A stretch of 64,000 nt of DNA from the NCBI RefSeq assembly GCF_900115195.1, contig NZ_FOVO01000001.1, positions 156,582-220,581 of the forward strand. The letters run 5' to 3'. This DNA comes from Xenorhabdus japonica (GTDB taxonomy: Bacteria > Pseudomonadota > Gammaproteobacteria > Enterobacterales > Enterobacteriaceae). The translations under genes were made by a program, and so were the position numbers. Under the pieces are notes generated by a model that saw nothing but the letters and a program-made list of their open reading frames with translations, was not told where the DNA came from and did not search any database. This document shows, piece after piece, positions 27,683 through 36,488 of the stretch. Positions within the stretch are counted from its first letter, which is position 1. Each line of letters starts with the position of its first letter.

Positions 27683-28453
27683 ATGAAAGATATTCATGAA
27701 ATTGCTAATATATATGCGAAAAACTTAGCATCACAAAAGGGACAGAAGGTATATTCAGTTGAGACCTGGAATTATAGCAACACACCTAAACTTGCCCCTT
27801 ATAAATCAGATCAGGTACGTGTAGAGGCTCATGAGGATATGCAGTGGGAATTTTATGATGTAAAAGAAGATGAATTTAAATTTACTGAATATGATTGGTA
27901 TAATCATACTTCTGAGGTGATAGAAAAACGTCTGAAATATGAAAAATTGCAAATAGAGAGTGCAACTTGGTCTGTTAGATCACCGATAAAAGTGGGTATA
28001 GATTTTCAACTAAAGGTTTTATTTCCATTTGTTTCTGAAGATAGAGAAAAACTTTCCACTAGTATCAAAGTAGGTGATAACTTCTCAAAAACTGTTACTA
28101 ATACATGGCGATATCAAGAAGACAGAATGCTGGAGATTAAACCACATACACATTCATGGGGCTATAAGCATTTGTTGATGAAAAGAGGAACAGCGTATTG
28201 GACTCAATCCTGCCAGTATATTGGTGCTGCCGGTATTTTGTTGCTTGATGGTAATAAAATGAGATTACATATAGTTTATCTAGGAGAAATATTTAATAGA
28301 ATTAAATATGATATGCATGAAAGTTCACTTCTTGAAGGTTATAAATCAACCTCTAGAAGTGATATTATATTAGCTAACGTATCAGGGAGTCTTGATTATA
28401 ATTATTTTATTAAACTTAATGAATATGCATATGAAAAACCGCTGGATGACTGA
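27683..28453 (+). CDS. Hypothetical protein, possibly aerolysin/MTX2-like beta-pore-forming fold
   Basis: A 256-residue protein from ATG 27683, which has GAGGTG about 8 bases upstream; an in-frame ATG at 27644 lacks a site. There is no signal peptide. Residues about 85-170 are long alternating Ser/Thr-rich strands: SATWSVRSPIKVG, STSIKVGDNFSKTVTNTW, then RMLEIKPHTHSWGYKHL. The sequence of a Thr/Ser-rich amphipathic hairpin followed by an I-x-P-x-T segment recalls the ETX/MTX2 aerolysin-like toxins. This is a structural guess from pattern, not a confirmed match. It stands alone between rraB and a convergent ABC operon. Confidence 0.4.
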   Translation: MKDIHEIANIYAKNLASQKGQKVYSVETWNYSNTPKLAPYKSDQVRVEAHEDMQWEFYDVKEDEFKFTEYDWYNHTSEVIEKRLKYEKLQIESATWSVRSPIKVGIDFQLKVLFPFVSEDREKLSTSIKVGDNFSKTVTNTWRYQEDRMLEIKPHTHSWGYKHLLMKRGTAYWTQSCQYIGAAGILLLDGNKMRLHIVYLGEIFNRIKYDMHESSLLEGYKSTSRSDIILANVSGSLDYNYFIKLNEYAYEKPLDD

Positions 28454-28548
28454 GGTTACCAATCGATTAATTCGGTTATGTACAGTCAAATTTTCATGCT
28501 CAATACGTTATGTGAAATTTTTTCCTATGAGGCGCTTGATTTATACTA

Positions 28549-28583
28549 AAAAGTATGTGGGATTGTGTTCCCATATACTTTTT
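28549..28583. terminator. Bidirectional terminator between convergent genes
   Basis: Hairpin arms AAAGTATGTGGGA and TCCCATATACTTT with flanking A and T runs. It is placed between the 27.7-kb gene and the ABC transporter operon. Confidence 0.75.
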
Positions 28584-28605
28584 TCAATAAGTGAGTTTTT
28601 CTGAT

Positions 28606-29379
28606 TCACTTAGAAATATCCACGCCAAAATACTTCTCGGAGATACGGGCATAAGTGCCGTCATCTTTCATCTCTTGCAGCGCTTTATTAACTGCTTCTA
28701 CCAGTTCCGGATCGCCTTTGCGCAGTAAAACGGCTGATTTACTTGCATCGGTTTCCTGGGCGACAATTTTTACTGGAGCATTAGGGCGTCGTTTTTTGAA
28801 ATCAAGGAATGACAGGCGATCATTTAATGTGGCATCCGCACGTCCGGTGGCGACCAGATCAATAGCCTGGTTAAAACCATCCGTACTGACTAACGTGGCT
28901 CCATAAGATGTAGCCAGTTGGCCGTAATTACTGGTCAGAGATTGCGCTGAACGCTTTCCTTTAATATCCGCGAATGTCTTAATATCACTGTTATTGTTAC
29001 GGGTGATTAACACAACTTGAGAGGTTGTGTAAGGAATGGAAAAACTGAATTTTGCTTCGCGCTCTGGGGTGATGCCCACTTGATTGATAACGGCATCAAA
29101 ACGCTTGGCATCCAGTCCGGCAATCAAACCATCCCATTTAACTTCCATAAATTCAGATTTGACGTTCAAACGACGCGCAATTTCCCGTGCGATATCTACG
29201 TCAAAGCCGGTTAATTTATTGCTGGTATCATGATAGGTGAAAGGTGGATAAGTGCCTTCTGTACCAACCTTAAAAACACCAGAGGCTTTTATCGCATCGA
29301 AATCTTTGCCGGCATAACTGGGAGCAGAAATAGCAAGGGCAGTCGCGCCCGCCAGTAACAAATTCAAAATTTTTTTCAT
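28606..29379 (-). CDS. Amino-acid (cystine-type) ABC transporter substrate-binding protein 2
   Basis: A 257-residue periplasmic family-3 solute-binding protein. It has a classical signal peptide (MKKILNLLLAGATALAISAP.SYA), then GTEGTYPPFTYHD, LTGFDVDIAREIA, KWDGLIAGLDAKRFDAVINQ and TPEREAKFSFSIPY. These follow the TcyJ (cystine-binding) pattern. It ends KYFGVDISK. It is the last gene of a leftward operon with an ATPase and permease, and is a close paralogue of the protein encoded at 31165-31938. Cystine or a related sulfur amino acid is the best substrate guess. Confidence 0.85.
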   Translation of the reverse strand: MKKILNLLLAGATALAISAPSYAGKDFDAIKASGVFKVGTEGTYPPFTYHDTSNKLTGFDVDIAREIARRLNVKSEFMEVKWDGLIAGLDAKRFDAVINQVGITPEREAKFSFSIPYTTSQVVLITRNNNSDIKTFADIKGKRSAQSLTSNYGQLATSYGATLVSTDGFNQAIDLVATGRADATLNDRLSFLDFKKRRPNAPVKIVAQETDASKSAVLLRKGDPELVEAVNKALQEMKDDGTYARISEKYFGVDISK

Positions 29380-29428
29380 TATGCTTCTCCGAATAAATGA
29401 TGTTGCTGATATTAAACGTGATTGCTTG

Positions 29429-30193
29429 CTAAATTTCCCAATCAGGTAAAGTTTCTGTCAGGGTTGAGATAAATTCGACAGTACGCACTTTACTTGGACG
29501 GGTGAAGATGGTTTTTGCCGAGCCTGATTCAATAATATTGCCGGCTTCCAGAAACACGACATCATGGGCAAGATTAGCCGCCAAACGTAAATCGTGCGTT
29601 GCCATTAACATGGTAGTGCCTTCTCCCGCCAGTTGCTTCAAAACGGAAACAACTTCTTTAGATAATTCAGGATCGAGTGCTGACGTTGGTTCATCACACA
29701 GCAGTACTTTTGGCGAAGGAGCCATTGCTCTGGCGATTGCTACACGCTGTTGCTGGCCTCCCGATAGTGTGTTTGGCCAAACATCTGCCTTGTGCGACAG
29801 ACCGACTTTTTCCAGCAACGCCAGTGCCCGTTCTCTGGCGCGTTCGCGTGGCCATTTCTGTACCCAAATCAGCCCTTCCATAATGTTTTCAATCACCGTC
29901 AGATGCGGGAAAAGCTGGAAGTTCTGGAATACCATACCGGTTTGTAGGCTAAAGCGCTGAATTTCCCGATGTGGCAGCCGTTCTTTACCGTTAAACTTAA
30001 TCTGCTCCTTGCCAATTTTCAGTTTGCCAGCCTGTGGTATTTCCAACAGATTAATACAACGCAGCAAGGTACTTTTCCCGCTACCGGAAGGGCCGATAAG
30101 TGCCGTCAGGCTGCCTTCTTTAATGGTCAGGCTAATATTTTTCAGCACCTTTTGCCCGTCGAAACTTTTTTCAATGTTGGTGAGCTGAATCAT
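29429..30193 (-). CDS. Amino-acid ABC transporter ATP-binding protein
   Basis: A 254-residue ATPase of the polar amino-acid (GlnQ/TcyN) type. Walker A is GPSGSGKST (about residues 33-41), the Q-loop is QTGMVFQNFQLFPHLTV, the signature is LSGGQQQRVAIARAM, Walker B plus D-loop is VLLCDEPTSALDPEL, and the H-loop is MATHDL. It overlaps the permease gene by 23 bp and energises import of the substrate delivered by either binding protein. Confidence 0.93.
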   Translation of the reverse strand: MIQLTNIEKSFDGQKVLKNISLTIKEGSLTALIGPSGSGKSTLLRCINLLEIPQAGKLKIGKEQIKFNGKERLPHREIQRFSLQTGMVFQNFQLFPHLTVIENIMEGLIWVQKWPRERARERALALLEKVGLSHKADVWPNTLSGGQQQRVAIARAMAPSPKVLLCDEPTSALDPELSKEVVSVLKQLAGEGTTMLMATHDLRLAANLAHDVVFLEAGNIIESGSAKTIFTRPSKVRTVEFISTLTETLPDWEI

Positions 30194-30890
30194 CTTTGCC
30201 TTCCTTATTGCTGTTTTGTTGGTTACTGCCGTTTTGCTGAGAGAATTTCTTTTCCAACCGGACTTGCAGAGCTGACAACACCGAGCTCAAGAGGAGATAG
30301 AGAATGGCTGCTTCGGTATACAAGATGAGTGGTTGATAGGTAACGGCGGCGATGCGCTGTGCAGCCAGAAACATTTCTGGCACAGTAATGACGGAAGCCA
30401 GAGAGGTATCTTTTACCAGCGAAATAAAAGTATTGGACAGGGGAGGGATTGAAACCCTTGCCGCCTGTGGCAGCACGATCCGGTGCATTGACTGCCACCA
30501 ACTCATGCCAATAGAGTGAGAGGCTTCCCATTGCCCCTTAGGAACTGAAGTCAGTGCGGCGCGGATGACTTCTGAAGTATAGGCACCAACATTCAGGGTA
30601 AAGCCGATAACGGCAGCAGTGAAGGCTTCCAATGTAATACCTGCGCTGGGCAGGGCGTAGAAAATCAGAAAGAGTTGCACCAACAGCGGCGTACCGCGGA
30701 TCAACCAAACATAAAACCGAACCACCGCAACCAGTGGCTTAGGCCCATACAGCCTGATTAAAGCAACAATAAACCCCAATGAAATTCCAAGTACGAAAGT
30801 AATCAGCGTGAGGGGAATAGTAAATGTGAGCCCTGCGTAAAGCATCGGCCAAAGGGAATCCAGCGCTAAACTGAGCCAATCTGGGGTCAT
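30171..30890 (-). CDS. Amino-acid ABC transporter permease (HisM/TcyL-like)
   Basis: A 239-residue inner-membrane permease with about five helices. It has the EAA loop, EASHSIGMSWWQSMHRIVLPQA, and the family segments WLIRGTPLLVQLFLIFYALP and NVGAYTSEVIRAAL. This matches the HisMQ/TcyL family, which forms a homodimer when only one permease gene is present, as here. It lies between the first binding protein gene and the ATPase gene. Confidence 0.92.
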   Translation of the reverse strand: MTPDWLSLALDSLWPMLYAGLTFTIPLTLITFVLGISLGFIVALIRLYGPKPLVAVVRFYVWLIRGTPLLVQLFLIFYALPSAGITLEAFTAAVIGFTLNVGAYTSEVIRAALTSVPKGQWEASHSIGMSWWQSMHRIVLPQAARVSIPPLSNTFISLVKDTSLASVITVPEMFLAAQRIAAVTYQPLILYTEAAILYLLLSSVLSALQVRLEKKFSQQNGSNQQNSNKEGKDDSAHQH

Positions 30891-31103
30891 AGATTCATCC
30901 TAATAGATAGATATTAAAAATACGTTTATTTTTTATAGGCTTGTTTTAATGATGATATGGCAAGAAAAGGTGAACGCTATATACAATAAAGTTATAGCTT
31001 AGAACGTTAGGATTGATTAGCTATATCGGCAAATGAGGCAAGGAATAGAGGTATCATAAACAATGATGTCATTGTGTTTTTGGATTCATATTTAAAATAA
31101 ATG

Positions 31104-31139
31104 GTCAAGTATTCAATCTGTTGATCTAGCAATACACAC
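31104..31139. repeat. 36-bp exact inverted repeat, copy 2
   Basis: The reverse complement of 7257-7292. It lies between the first binding protein gene (ends 31165) and the permease gene. Here it is not coding. It is followed by ATTGAATAC, an inverted echo of GTATTCAAT inside the repeat, so this copy sits in a small palindromic context (about 31109-31148). Confidence 0.75.
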
Positions 31140-31164
31140 ATTGAATACATAACCTTTATTTTGA

Positions 31165-31938
31165 TTATTCAACTGTTCCCTTAGAAAAATATTTATCCCA
31201 AACTTGTTGATAAGTACCATCCGCTTTTATCTCAATAATGGCTTTATCTATTGTAGTTTTTAATTCAGTATCGTTTTTACGCAGCAGTACAGCAGTTTTT
31301 GCAGCCTGAGTATCCGCAGCAACAATTTTTACCGGCGCATCAGGGCGATGTTTTTTGTAATCGAGATAAGAAAGTTTATCGTTGATTGTTGCATCTGCCC
31401 GACCTGTGCTTACCAGTTCTATTTCCTGACTGAAGCCATTAGTGCCGATGATTATCGCACCATAGTTGCGAGCAATCTGGGCAAAGTTATTAGTCAGGGT
31501 ATGTGCTGATTTTTTTCCTTTTAAGTCGCTAAACGTCTTAATGTCGTTGTTGTCTTTTCGGGTAATCAATACCGCTTCTGAAACCACATAAGGCAGGGAG
31601 AAGCTGTATTTTTTTTCGCGCTCTGGTGTTATGGCGATTTGGTTCATCACTGCATCAGAACGCTCGGCATCAAGGCTGCCAATCAATCCATCCCATTTGC
31701 CTTCAATAAATTCAGGTTTTACTTTCATGCGTAATGCAATTTCACGACCGATTTCTACATCAAACCCAGTCAATTTCCCAGAGGTGTCATGATAGCTGAA
31801 TGGCGCATAAGCACCCTCTGTCCCAATTCTGAATGTTCCCGTGGATTGAATATTATCAAGGGTGGATTGTGCATAAGCAAGATAAGAGATATTTAGTTGG
31901 AAAATGCTTACCAGTAGTATACTTATGATGGTTTTCAT
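31165..31938 (-). CDS. Amino-acid (cystine-type) ABC transporter substrate-binding protein 1
   Basis: A 257-residue family-3 solute-binding protein with a signal peptide (MKTIISILLVSIFQLNISYLAYA). It shows GTEGAYAPFSYHD, LTGFDVEIGREIA, KWDGLIGSLDAERSDAVMNQ and TPEREKKYSFSLPY. It aligns end to end with the protein encoded at 28606-29379, so the operon carries two binding proteins for one permease and ATPase. Divergence between them could mean two related substrates. It is the first gene of the unit, 275 bp ahead of the permease; that gap contains the 36-bp repeat. Confidence 0.85.
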   Translation of the reverse strand: MKTIISILLVSIFQLNISYLAYAQSTLDNIQSTGTFRIGTEGAYAPFSYHDTSGKLTGFDVEIGREIALRMKVKPEFIEGKWDGLIGSLDAERSDAVMNQIAITPEREKKYSFSLPYVVSEAVLITRKDNNDIKTFSDLKGKKSAHTLTNNFAQIARNYGAIIIGTNGFSQEIELVSTGRADATINDKLSYLDYKKHRPDAPVKIVAADTQAAKTAVLLRKNDTELKTTIDKAIIEIKADGTYQQVWDKYFSKGTVE

Positions 31939-32481
31939 TATATCTCTGAAGGCTAAAATTAAAAGTTATGTTTACTATCATAACGGTGGTTACAAAACCT
32001 TCGTATATAAAATAAAGTTATATTCTATTCATTTATGTACTTCCATTAATAGAAGTACATATTAAATTTATTTAAATTAATTAGTTATTTAGATAACCTG
32101 TATTCAGGTCAATAAGAAATGTTTTGAATTTCCATGTTTTTGTTGTGTAAGGTATAGTGAGATTTTTATCATGCTTTTTATAAATGTTCCACTATAAAAT
32201 AGCGCAATGATTTAATTAAATGGCGTTTATTAAATAAGCCAATTATAGTGGTTGATTTCTTTCAATGATTAATAATTGATTTGTGTTTTTATTATTATTT
32301 TAATGTGTTTCTATATGATTTTATTGTGGCTGGTGATGAGGTTATAATTTTTATTAGGCTACTAGTTTGAATGTTTACTACTATTAGATTAATTTATTTT
32401 TATCAATCATTGATAAATTGTTCTTATATTGAAGAATATCACGGATTTTAATAAAAATACGATTATACTAATAGGTTTATT
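31939..32481. other. 543-bp gene-free AT-rich gap
   Basis: This lies between the divergent ABC operon and azlC. It has no credible ORF or RNA gene. It must hold promoters for both units. Several short AT-rich inverted repeats are visible, none diagnostic. Confidence 0.5.
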
Positions 32482-33276
32482 ATGTCTTTTTTCAATCAGA
32501 TAACTGGTTGGATATATCGTTATTATGATGTTAGTCGATTACTCTACAATTTTAAATATAGGTGCCAAGTGTTGAATCCGTTCTTTAGAAAAGGCATGGT
32601 TGATTCTTTGCCTGTCTGTGTCTCCTTTTTTCTTATTTTTGCTTCGATTGGTGCGCTTTATCAAAGCTATGGTGTTCCATTAATTGAAACATTGGTCGGA
32701 TCATTGTTGATATACGCTGCACCGTTGCAGGTGGCTGCGGTAGGTTATCTGGCGGATGGCGCGGTATTCTCTGTTATCATCTTGACATTGTTGATTAATT
32801 TCCGCTTTTTCCTGATGGCAATGGTAATGTTACAGTATTTTCATGGTATCCCAAAGCGAAAAATCCTGCTGTCGATGTTAGGGTTCAGTGCCAGTACTTA
32901 TACGGTGACGCATTCACATCTCTCTGCGGAAAATATTATGGATGGAAAATCCCAATTTCATTTTTATCTAGGGGTTGCCGTCCCCTGCTTTATGATTACA
33001 TTTTGTGCAACTTTGTTGGGATATATCTCAGCAGAACACCTGAATTATAAATCCGTTTCACTGTTTTTAGTGATGTTGGTTCCTATTCATTTCGCATCTC
33101 TGACAGCCAAGCGTTCCGGTAAAGATATGTCCGTATTGGCAACAGTTATGGGCGGATTGTGTGCACCGTTATTGAATGAAGTGGATATGAAAGTCATGGA
33201 TCTGGTCATCCCTATTTTATGTGGAATAGGAATCGCGTTATGGGAGCGGAAAATGAGACGGGATAAAACATCATGA
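32482..33276 (+). CDS. azlC: AzlC-family branched-chain amino-acid exporter subunit
   Basis: A 264-residue membrane protein with the AzlC pattern: FRKGMVDSLPVCVSFFLIFASIGALYQ, LIYAAPLQVAAVGYL, LLINFRFFLMAMVML, FSASTYTVTHSHL and the C-terminal LNEVDMKVMDLVIPILCGI. Together with AzlD it forms a small exporter for branched-chain or analogue amino acids (E. coli YgaZH is the valine exporter). The N-terminus is about 35 residues longer than usual; a start near 32596 (MVDSLPV) is possible, but AGG lies upstream of 32482. It overlaps azlD by 4 bp and is convergent with the biosynthetic cluster. Confidence 0.82.
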   Translation: MSFFNQITGWIYRYYDVSRLLYNFKYRCQVLNPFFRKGMVDSLPVCVSFFLIFASIGALYQSYGVPLIETLVGSLLIYAAPLQVAAVGYLADGAVFSVIILTLLINFRFFLMAMVMLQYFHGIPKRKILLSMLGFSASTYTVTHSHLSAENIMDGKSQFHFYLGVAVPCFMITFCATLLGYISAEHLNYKSVSLFLVMLVPIHFASLTAKRSGKDMSVLATVMGGLCAPLLNEVDMKVMDLVIPILCGIGIALWERKMRRDKTS

Positions 33277-33605
33277 TGCTGCTGATAGTATTAATGGGAG
33301 TGATAAGTTTTATATTAAGAACAGCACCTTTCTTTATGAATAACAATCGATTATTCAAAGGAAAGAGCTTGATGATTACTTCACTGGATTATGCCATCTG
33401 TTTTATTCTGGGTACTATTATTATCAATATATCATTAAATAATTTATCTATTAGCGAATTAATCGGACAGTTTAATATTAAATGTTCGCTTGCATTATTG
33501 ACGGTTTTTTTGGCTTATTTCATTAGTAAATATACCCATTCAATATTGAAAAGTTTAGTGATTTCGTTGGCGTTTTTTATTTTAGCACAATGGCTATTAG
33601 GTTAA
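33273..33605 (+). CDS. azlD: AzlD-family exporter subunit
   Basis: A 110-residue protein with four hydrophobic segments. The N-terminal VLMGVISFILRTAPFFMNN corresponds to the AzlD signature (M-x-x-x-T-x-x-x-R-x-x-P). Its ATGA overlap with azlC indicates coupled translation. It works as the small partner of AzlC. A hairpin at 33687 follows. Confidence 0.78.
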   Translation: MMLLIVLMGVISFILRTAPFFMNNNRLFKGKSLMITSLDYAICFILGTIIINISLNNLSISELIGQFNIKCSLALLTVFLAYFISKYTHSILKSLVISLAFFILAQWLLG

Positions 33606-33686
33606 CTCTGAGTATTATCGATTGAACAGGAAAATAATGTATTAATAAGTAGGATAAGAGTAAATTTTTCTGTTAGTCTGATTCAT

Positions 33687-33718
33687 CCCCAGTTGCATAA
33701 TTGGCTATGCTACTGGGG
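33687..33718. terminator. Hairpin between azlD and the ATP-grasp gene
   Basis: Arms CCCCAGTTGCATA and TATGCTACTGGGG with a short loop between two convergent transcription units. Confidence 0.7.
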
Positions 33719-33747
33719 TCTGTCTCTTAGCTATCACTGGAAATTTA

Positions 33748-34983
33748 TTAAGATACAATTTCGAAAATTTTATCTTCTTGTTGCAATTGCAATATATAAT
33801 CAAAATCTTTTTCTACAATCGTTTTATCTTTATGTAATAAATATAAGAAGCCTGGCTCACCAATAGTATCTTTTGTTTTATATACTTTTTTGTTCATCTC
33901 AGGTAATTGATTAAAAGAATGAAAGGATGTTAAATTTATCAATGTGTTTTTTGTTGGCATACTTTTAATGATTCCATCTTTTTTGAAAACAAATGAAACT
34001 TCTGACAGATTTGCATTTTTTTGATAATTTTTATCTATATATTCTTGTTTGAATTTTTTTGGTTCTAGATACATAAATACACATAGACTTGCTTGTGTAT
34101 ATCCTAATGCCTCATGAAATGCTTCATTACTGATGGATGCTCCCATTAATCTGGCATTTGACTCAATTAATACCGGTCCTTCTTGAGTCATGATTATTTC
34201 ATTATGTGCTGCACCATAATATAATCCAAATTCATTTAAAACATCATATATATATTTTTTTATTCCTGATTTTTCTGCAATGTTTCCGTCACATAGATGC
34301 ATTCCTTCAAATATATAAGCACTATTTTTTTCTCTGGTTCTGACTTGTTCCCAAATATCACTGATGAAAGTTTTCCCTTCCCATGTTAATGTGTTTATAA
34401 AATATTGTGTGCCATCAATAAATTCCTGAGCAAGTATTTCTTTATTTATTTTTCCTAAGATATTTTTCTTACCTAGTATTTTTTTTATAGCCATTTTTAC
34501 GGATTTAATGTCATCACAAATAGTAACACCTTCACTTGCAGCTCCATCGATTGGTTTGATTACTATAGGAAATTTTTGTTGTTTATTGACCCATTTTATA
34601 ATTTCAATCTCTGATGAACTTTTAAATTGATTAATATGTCTCAAGTTAGATTCTTTAAGTTTTTTATGCATTTCATATTTATTCCTTCTGAGATAAGTCG
34701 TTTTATAATTATTACTATGTTTTATTCCAAGATTATTAGCGATATAATCAGTGGATTCTACTCCCATCTCTGAACCCGCAATAATATAATTTAGGTTTTT
34801 ATATTTTAATATGTCTATAGTATCATTTATATTTTCATCAATAAAAATTGTTTTTTTGAATCGTACATCATCTGTATAGGGAGTGCTTGTCGTTCTTATA
34901 TGATAACATTCAACTCCTTTGCTGATGAATTCTAATGCTAAATTTTTTCCAGTAGAAAATGCATCCACAATGCCTATTTTCAT
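33748..34983 (-). CDS. ATP-grasp ligase (carboxylate-amine / amino-acid ligase type)
   Basis: A 411-residue ATP-grasp protein. There is a Rossmann-like N-terminus (MKIGIVDAFSTGKNLALEF), then the ATP lid and binding strands FPIVIKPIDGAASEGVTICDD, EILAQEFIDGTQYFI, and the metal-binding segment GAAHNEIIMTQEGPVLIESNARLMGA. Such enzymes join a carboxylate to an amine through an acyl-phosphate, as in dipeptide ligases like BacD. It is the last gene of a leftward run that includes two PLP enzymes and an FAD protein, so it probably couples the unusual amino acid they produce. No N-terminal signal is visible. Confidence 0.75.
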   Translation of the reverse strand: MKIGIVDAFSTGKNLALEFISKGVECYHIRTTSTPYTDDVRFKKTIFIDENINDTIDILKYKNLNYIIAGSEMGVESTDYIANNLGIKHSNNYKTTYLRRNKYEMHKKLKESNLRHINQFKSSSEIEIIKWVNKQQKFPIVIKPIDGAASEGVTICDDIKSVKMAIKKILGKKNILGKINKEILAQEFIDGTQYFINTLTWEGKTFISDIWEQVRTREKNSAYIFEGMHLCDGNIAEKSGIKKYIYDVLNEFGLYYGAAHNEIIMTQEGPVLIESNARLMGASISNEAFHEALGYTQASLCVFMYLEPKKFKQEYIDKNYQKNANLSEVSFVFKKDGIIKSMPTKNTLINLTSFHSFNQLPEMNKKVYKTKDTIGEPGFLYLLHKDKTIVEKDFDYILQLQQEDKIFEIVS

Positions 34984-35004
34984 AAGAGTGCCTTTAAGTT
35001 TATT

Positions 35005-36459
35005 TTATAATGAATTAGTGAGTTCATTAGCAGATAAATAACATGTTTCTACTATCCACTGATAATTATTTGTGAATATATGAGTCCCTTCTGCATTATG
35101 GCCTACTGCAATTAAATTTTTCTTATAACTTTTATCTCCATTCTTAACGTTTCCTTCTGGATATTTTACTTTAATCCCTCCTGTTTTTATTTCCTGTAGC
35201 GATCCTGATTCACAAAGCTGATCAATTAAAACTCCTGTTTTTCCATTACATATTTTTCTGTTAGGTCCTGTTGCATTAATGATATAATCGAATGTTTCTA
35301 TGCTGCCATCTGAAAAATTGACTTCGAATTTATCATCTAATGATTTTATACTAATTATGCCTTTTTTTAATTTTAGTTTCTCTTCTTCTATCATATTTAA
35401 TATTTTTCTTGCATTTATTAAGGGAATGGCTCCATGTTTTTGTTGTATATAATGATAGTATTCTGACATAAGTAACTCGATATCATCCTTCTTAACATAG
35501 GGTAACGTTCTTGCTAATTCAGGGATTATTCCTAATATGATATTGAAATTTGTTGGTGAATTTTCTGCTAATTCAATTTGTTGTTTAAAATATGATATTC
35601 TTTCATTAATGTTCAGTTTGGAAAAATAATAGTCTCGCCATTTAATATCATAAATTTTTAGCTCTTTCCTTAAAAGCCTTAGAATATCTCTCAACCCTAT
35701 TTTAGATTTTTCATTCATCAATTTTTCATGGGTGAAAAAAATAGGCTTGTTAGATTTTAATTTGTTCCCTTTTACTTCAGGTAGTGCTGCTGTTCTGGAG
35801 GATATAGTCAATTTTTTAGCATTTTTTATTTTATTTATTGTGATTGCACAATCGATAGAGGTTAGACCTGCACCTAATATCAATATGTTTTTTTCAGGCT
35901 CTATTTTTTCCATACTGGTTATTAATGGGAGTGGATTTAATATAAATTTTTTACTATGTCCTATGTGATAGTGATCTTCATAGTTATCCGGGGATCGGCC
36001 TGAAGCCAAAATAACTTTTCTTGTTTCAATTTGTACTCCATTGACGGCATGAATAATATATCCATTCTCTATTTCTTCTAACCTGTTAGCTTTTGAAAAA
36101 ATAGGTTTTATATGATAAAGAGAATTGTTGTCATAGATTATTTCTTTTATTTTACTCTTTAAGTAATTACCGAAATTATTTCGTGATACATATCTTTCAA
36201 TATTTCCATGATTAACCGATTTATGCCATGAGATATAATCATCATTGATGCCATAGACAGCAGATAGATCTTCTACCGGGGTATTCATTAACAACCACGG
36301 ATAATCATTATTATATACATTGCCACAGCCAAAATTCATTTTTTCATCAAATATAACAATTGATGCTTTTTTATTTTTATTAGTCAATGACTTTACTAAA
36401 GAATCTAAGTAAGTGACTGTAGTGGCTCCCGCCCCGATAAAAGCGATATCAAATTTCAT
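35005..36459 (-). CDS. FAD/NAD(P)-binding protein (NAD_binding_9 type)
   Basis: A 484-residue flavoprotein. It begins with a dinucleotide-binding fold MKFDIAFIGAGATTVTYLDSL and has a second one at ILILGAGLTSIDCAITI. DEKMNFGCGNVYNNDYPWLLMNTP is characteristic of the FAD-NAD(P)-binding (PF13454-like) group. YIINATGPNRKI near the C-terminus is the third FAD signature. The reaction is unknown; related proteins include N-hydroxylating monooxygenase-like enzymes of secondary metabolism. It is 21 bp from the ATP-grasp gene and 29 bp from the aminotransferase gene, a clear operon. Confidence 0.72.
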   Translation of the reverse strand: MKFDIAFIGAGATTVTYLDSLVKSLTNKNKKASIVIFDEKMNFGCGNVYNNDYPWLLMNTPVEDLSAVYGINDDYISWHKSVNHGNIERYVSRNNFGNYLKSKIKEIIYDNNSLYHIKPIFSKANRLEEIENGYIIHAVNGVQIETRKVILASGRSPDNYEDHYHIGHSKKFILNPLPLITSMEKIEPEKNILILGAGLTSIDCAITINKIKNAKKLTISSRTAALPEVKGNKLKSNKPIFFTHEKLMNEKSKIGLRDILRLLRKELKIYDIKWRDYYFSKLNINERISYFKQQIELAENSPTNFNIILGIIPELARTLPYVKKDDIELLMSEYYHYIQQKHGAIPLINARKILNMIEEEKLKLKKGIISIKSLDDKFEVNFSDGSIETFDYIINATGPNRKICNGKTGVLIDQLCESGSLQEIKTGGIKVKYPEGNVKNGDKSYKKNLIAVGHNAEGTHIFTNNYQWIVETCYLSANELTNSL

Positions 36460-36488
36460 TATCTTATAATCTCTGAATTAATTTAAAG

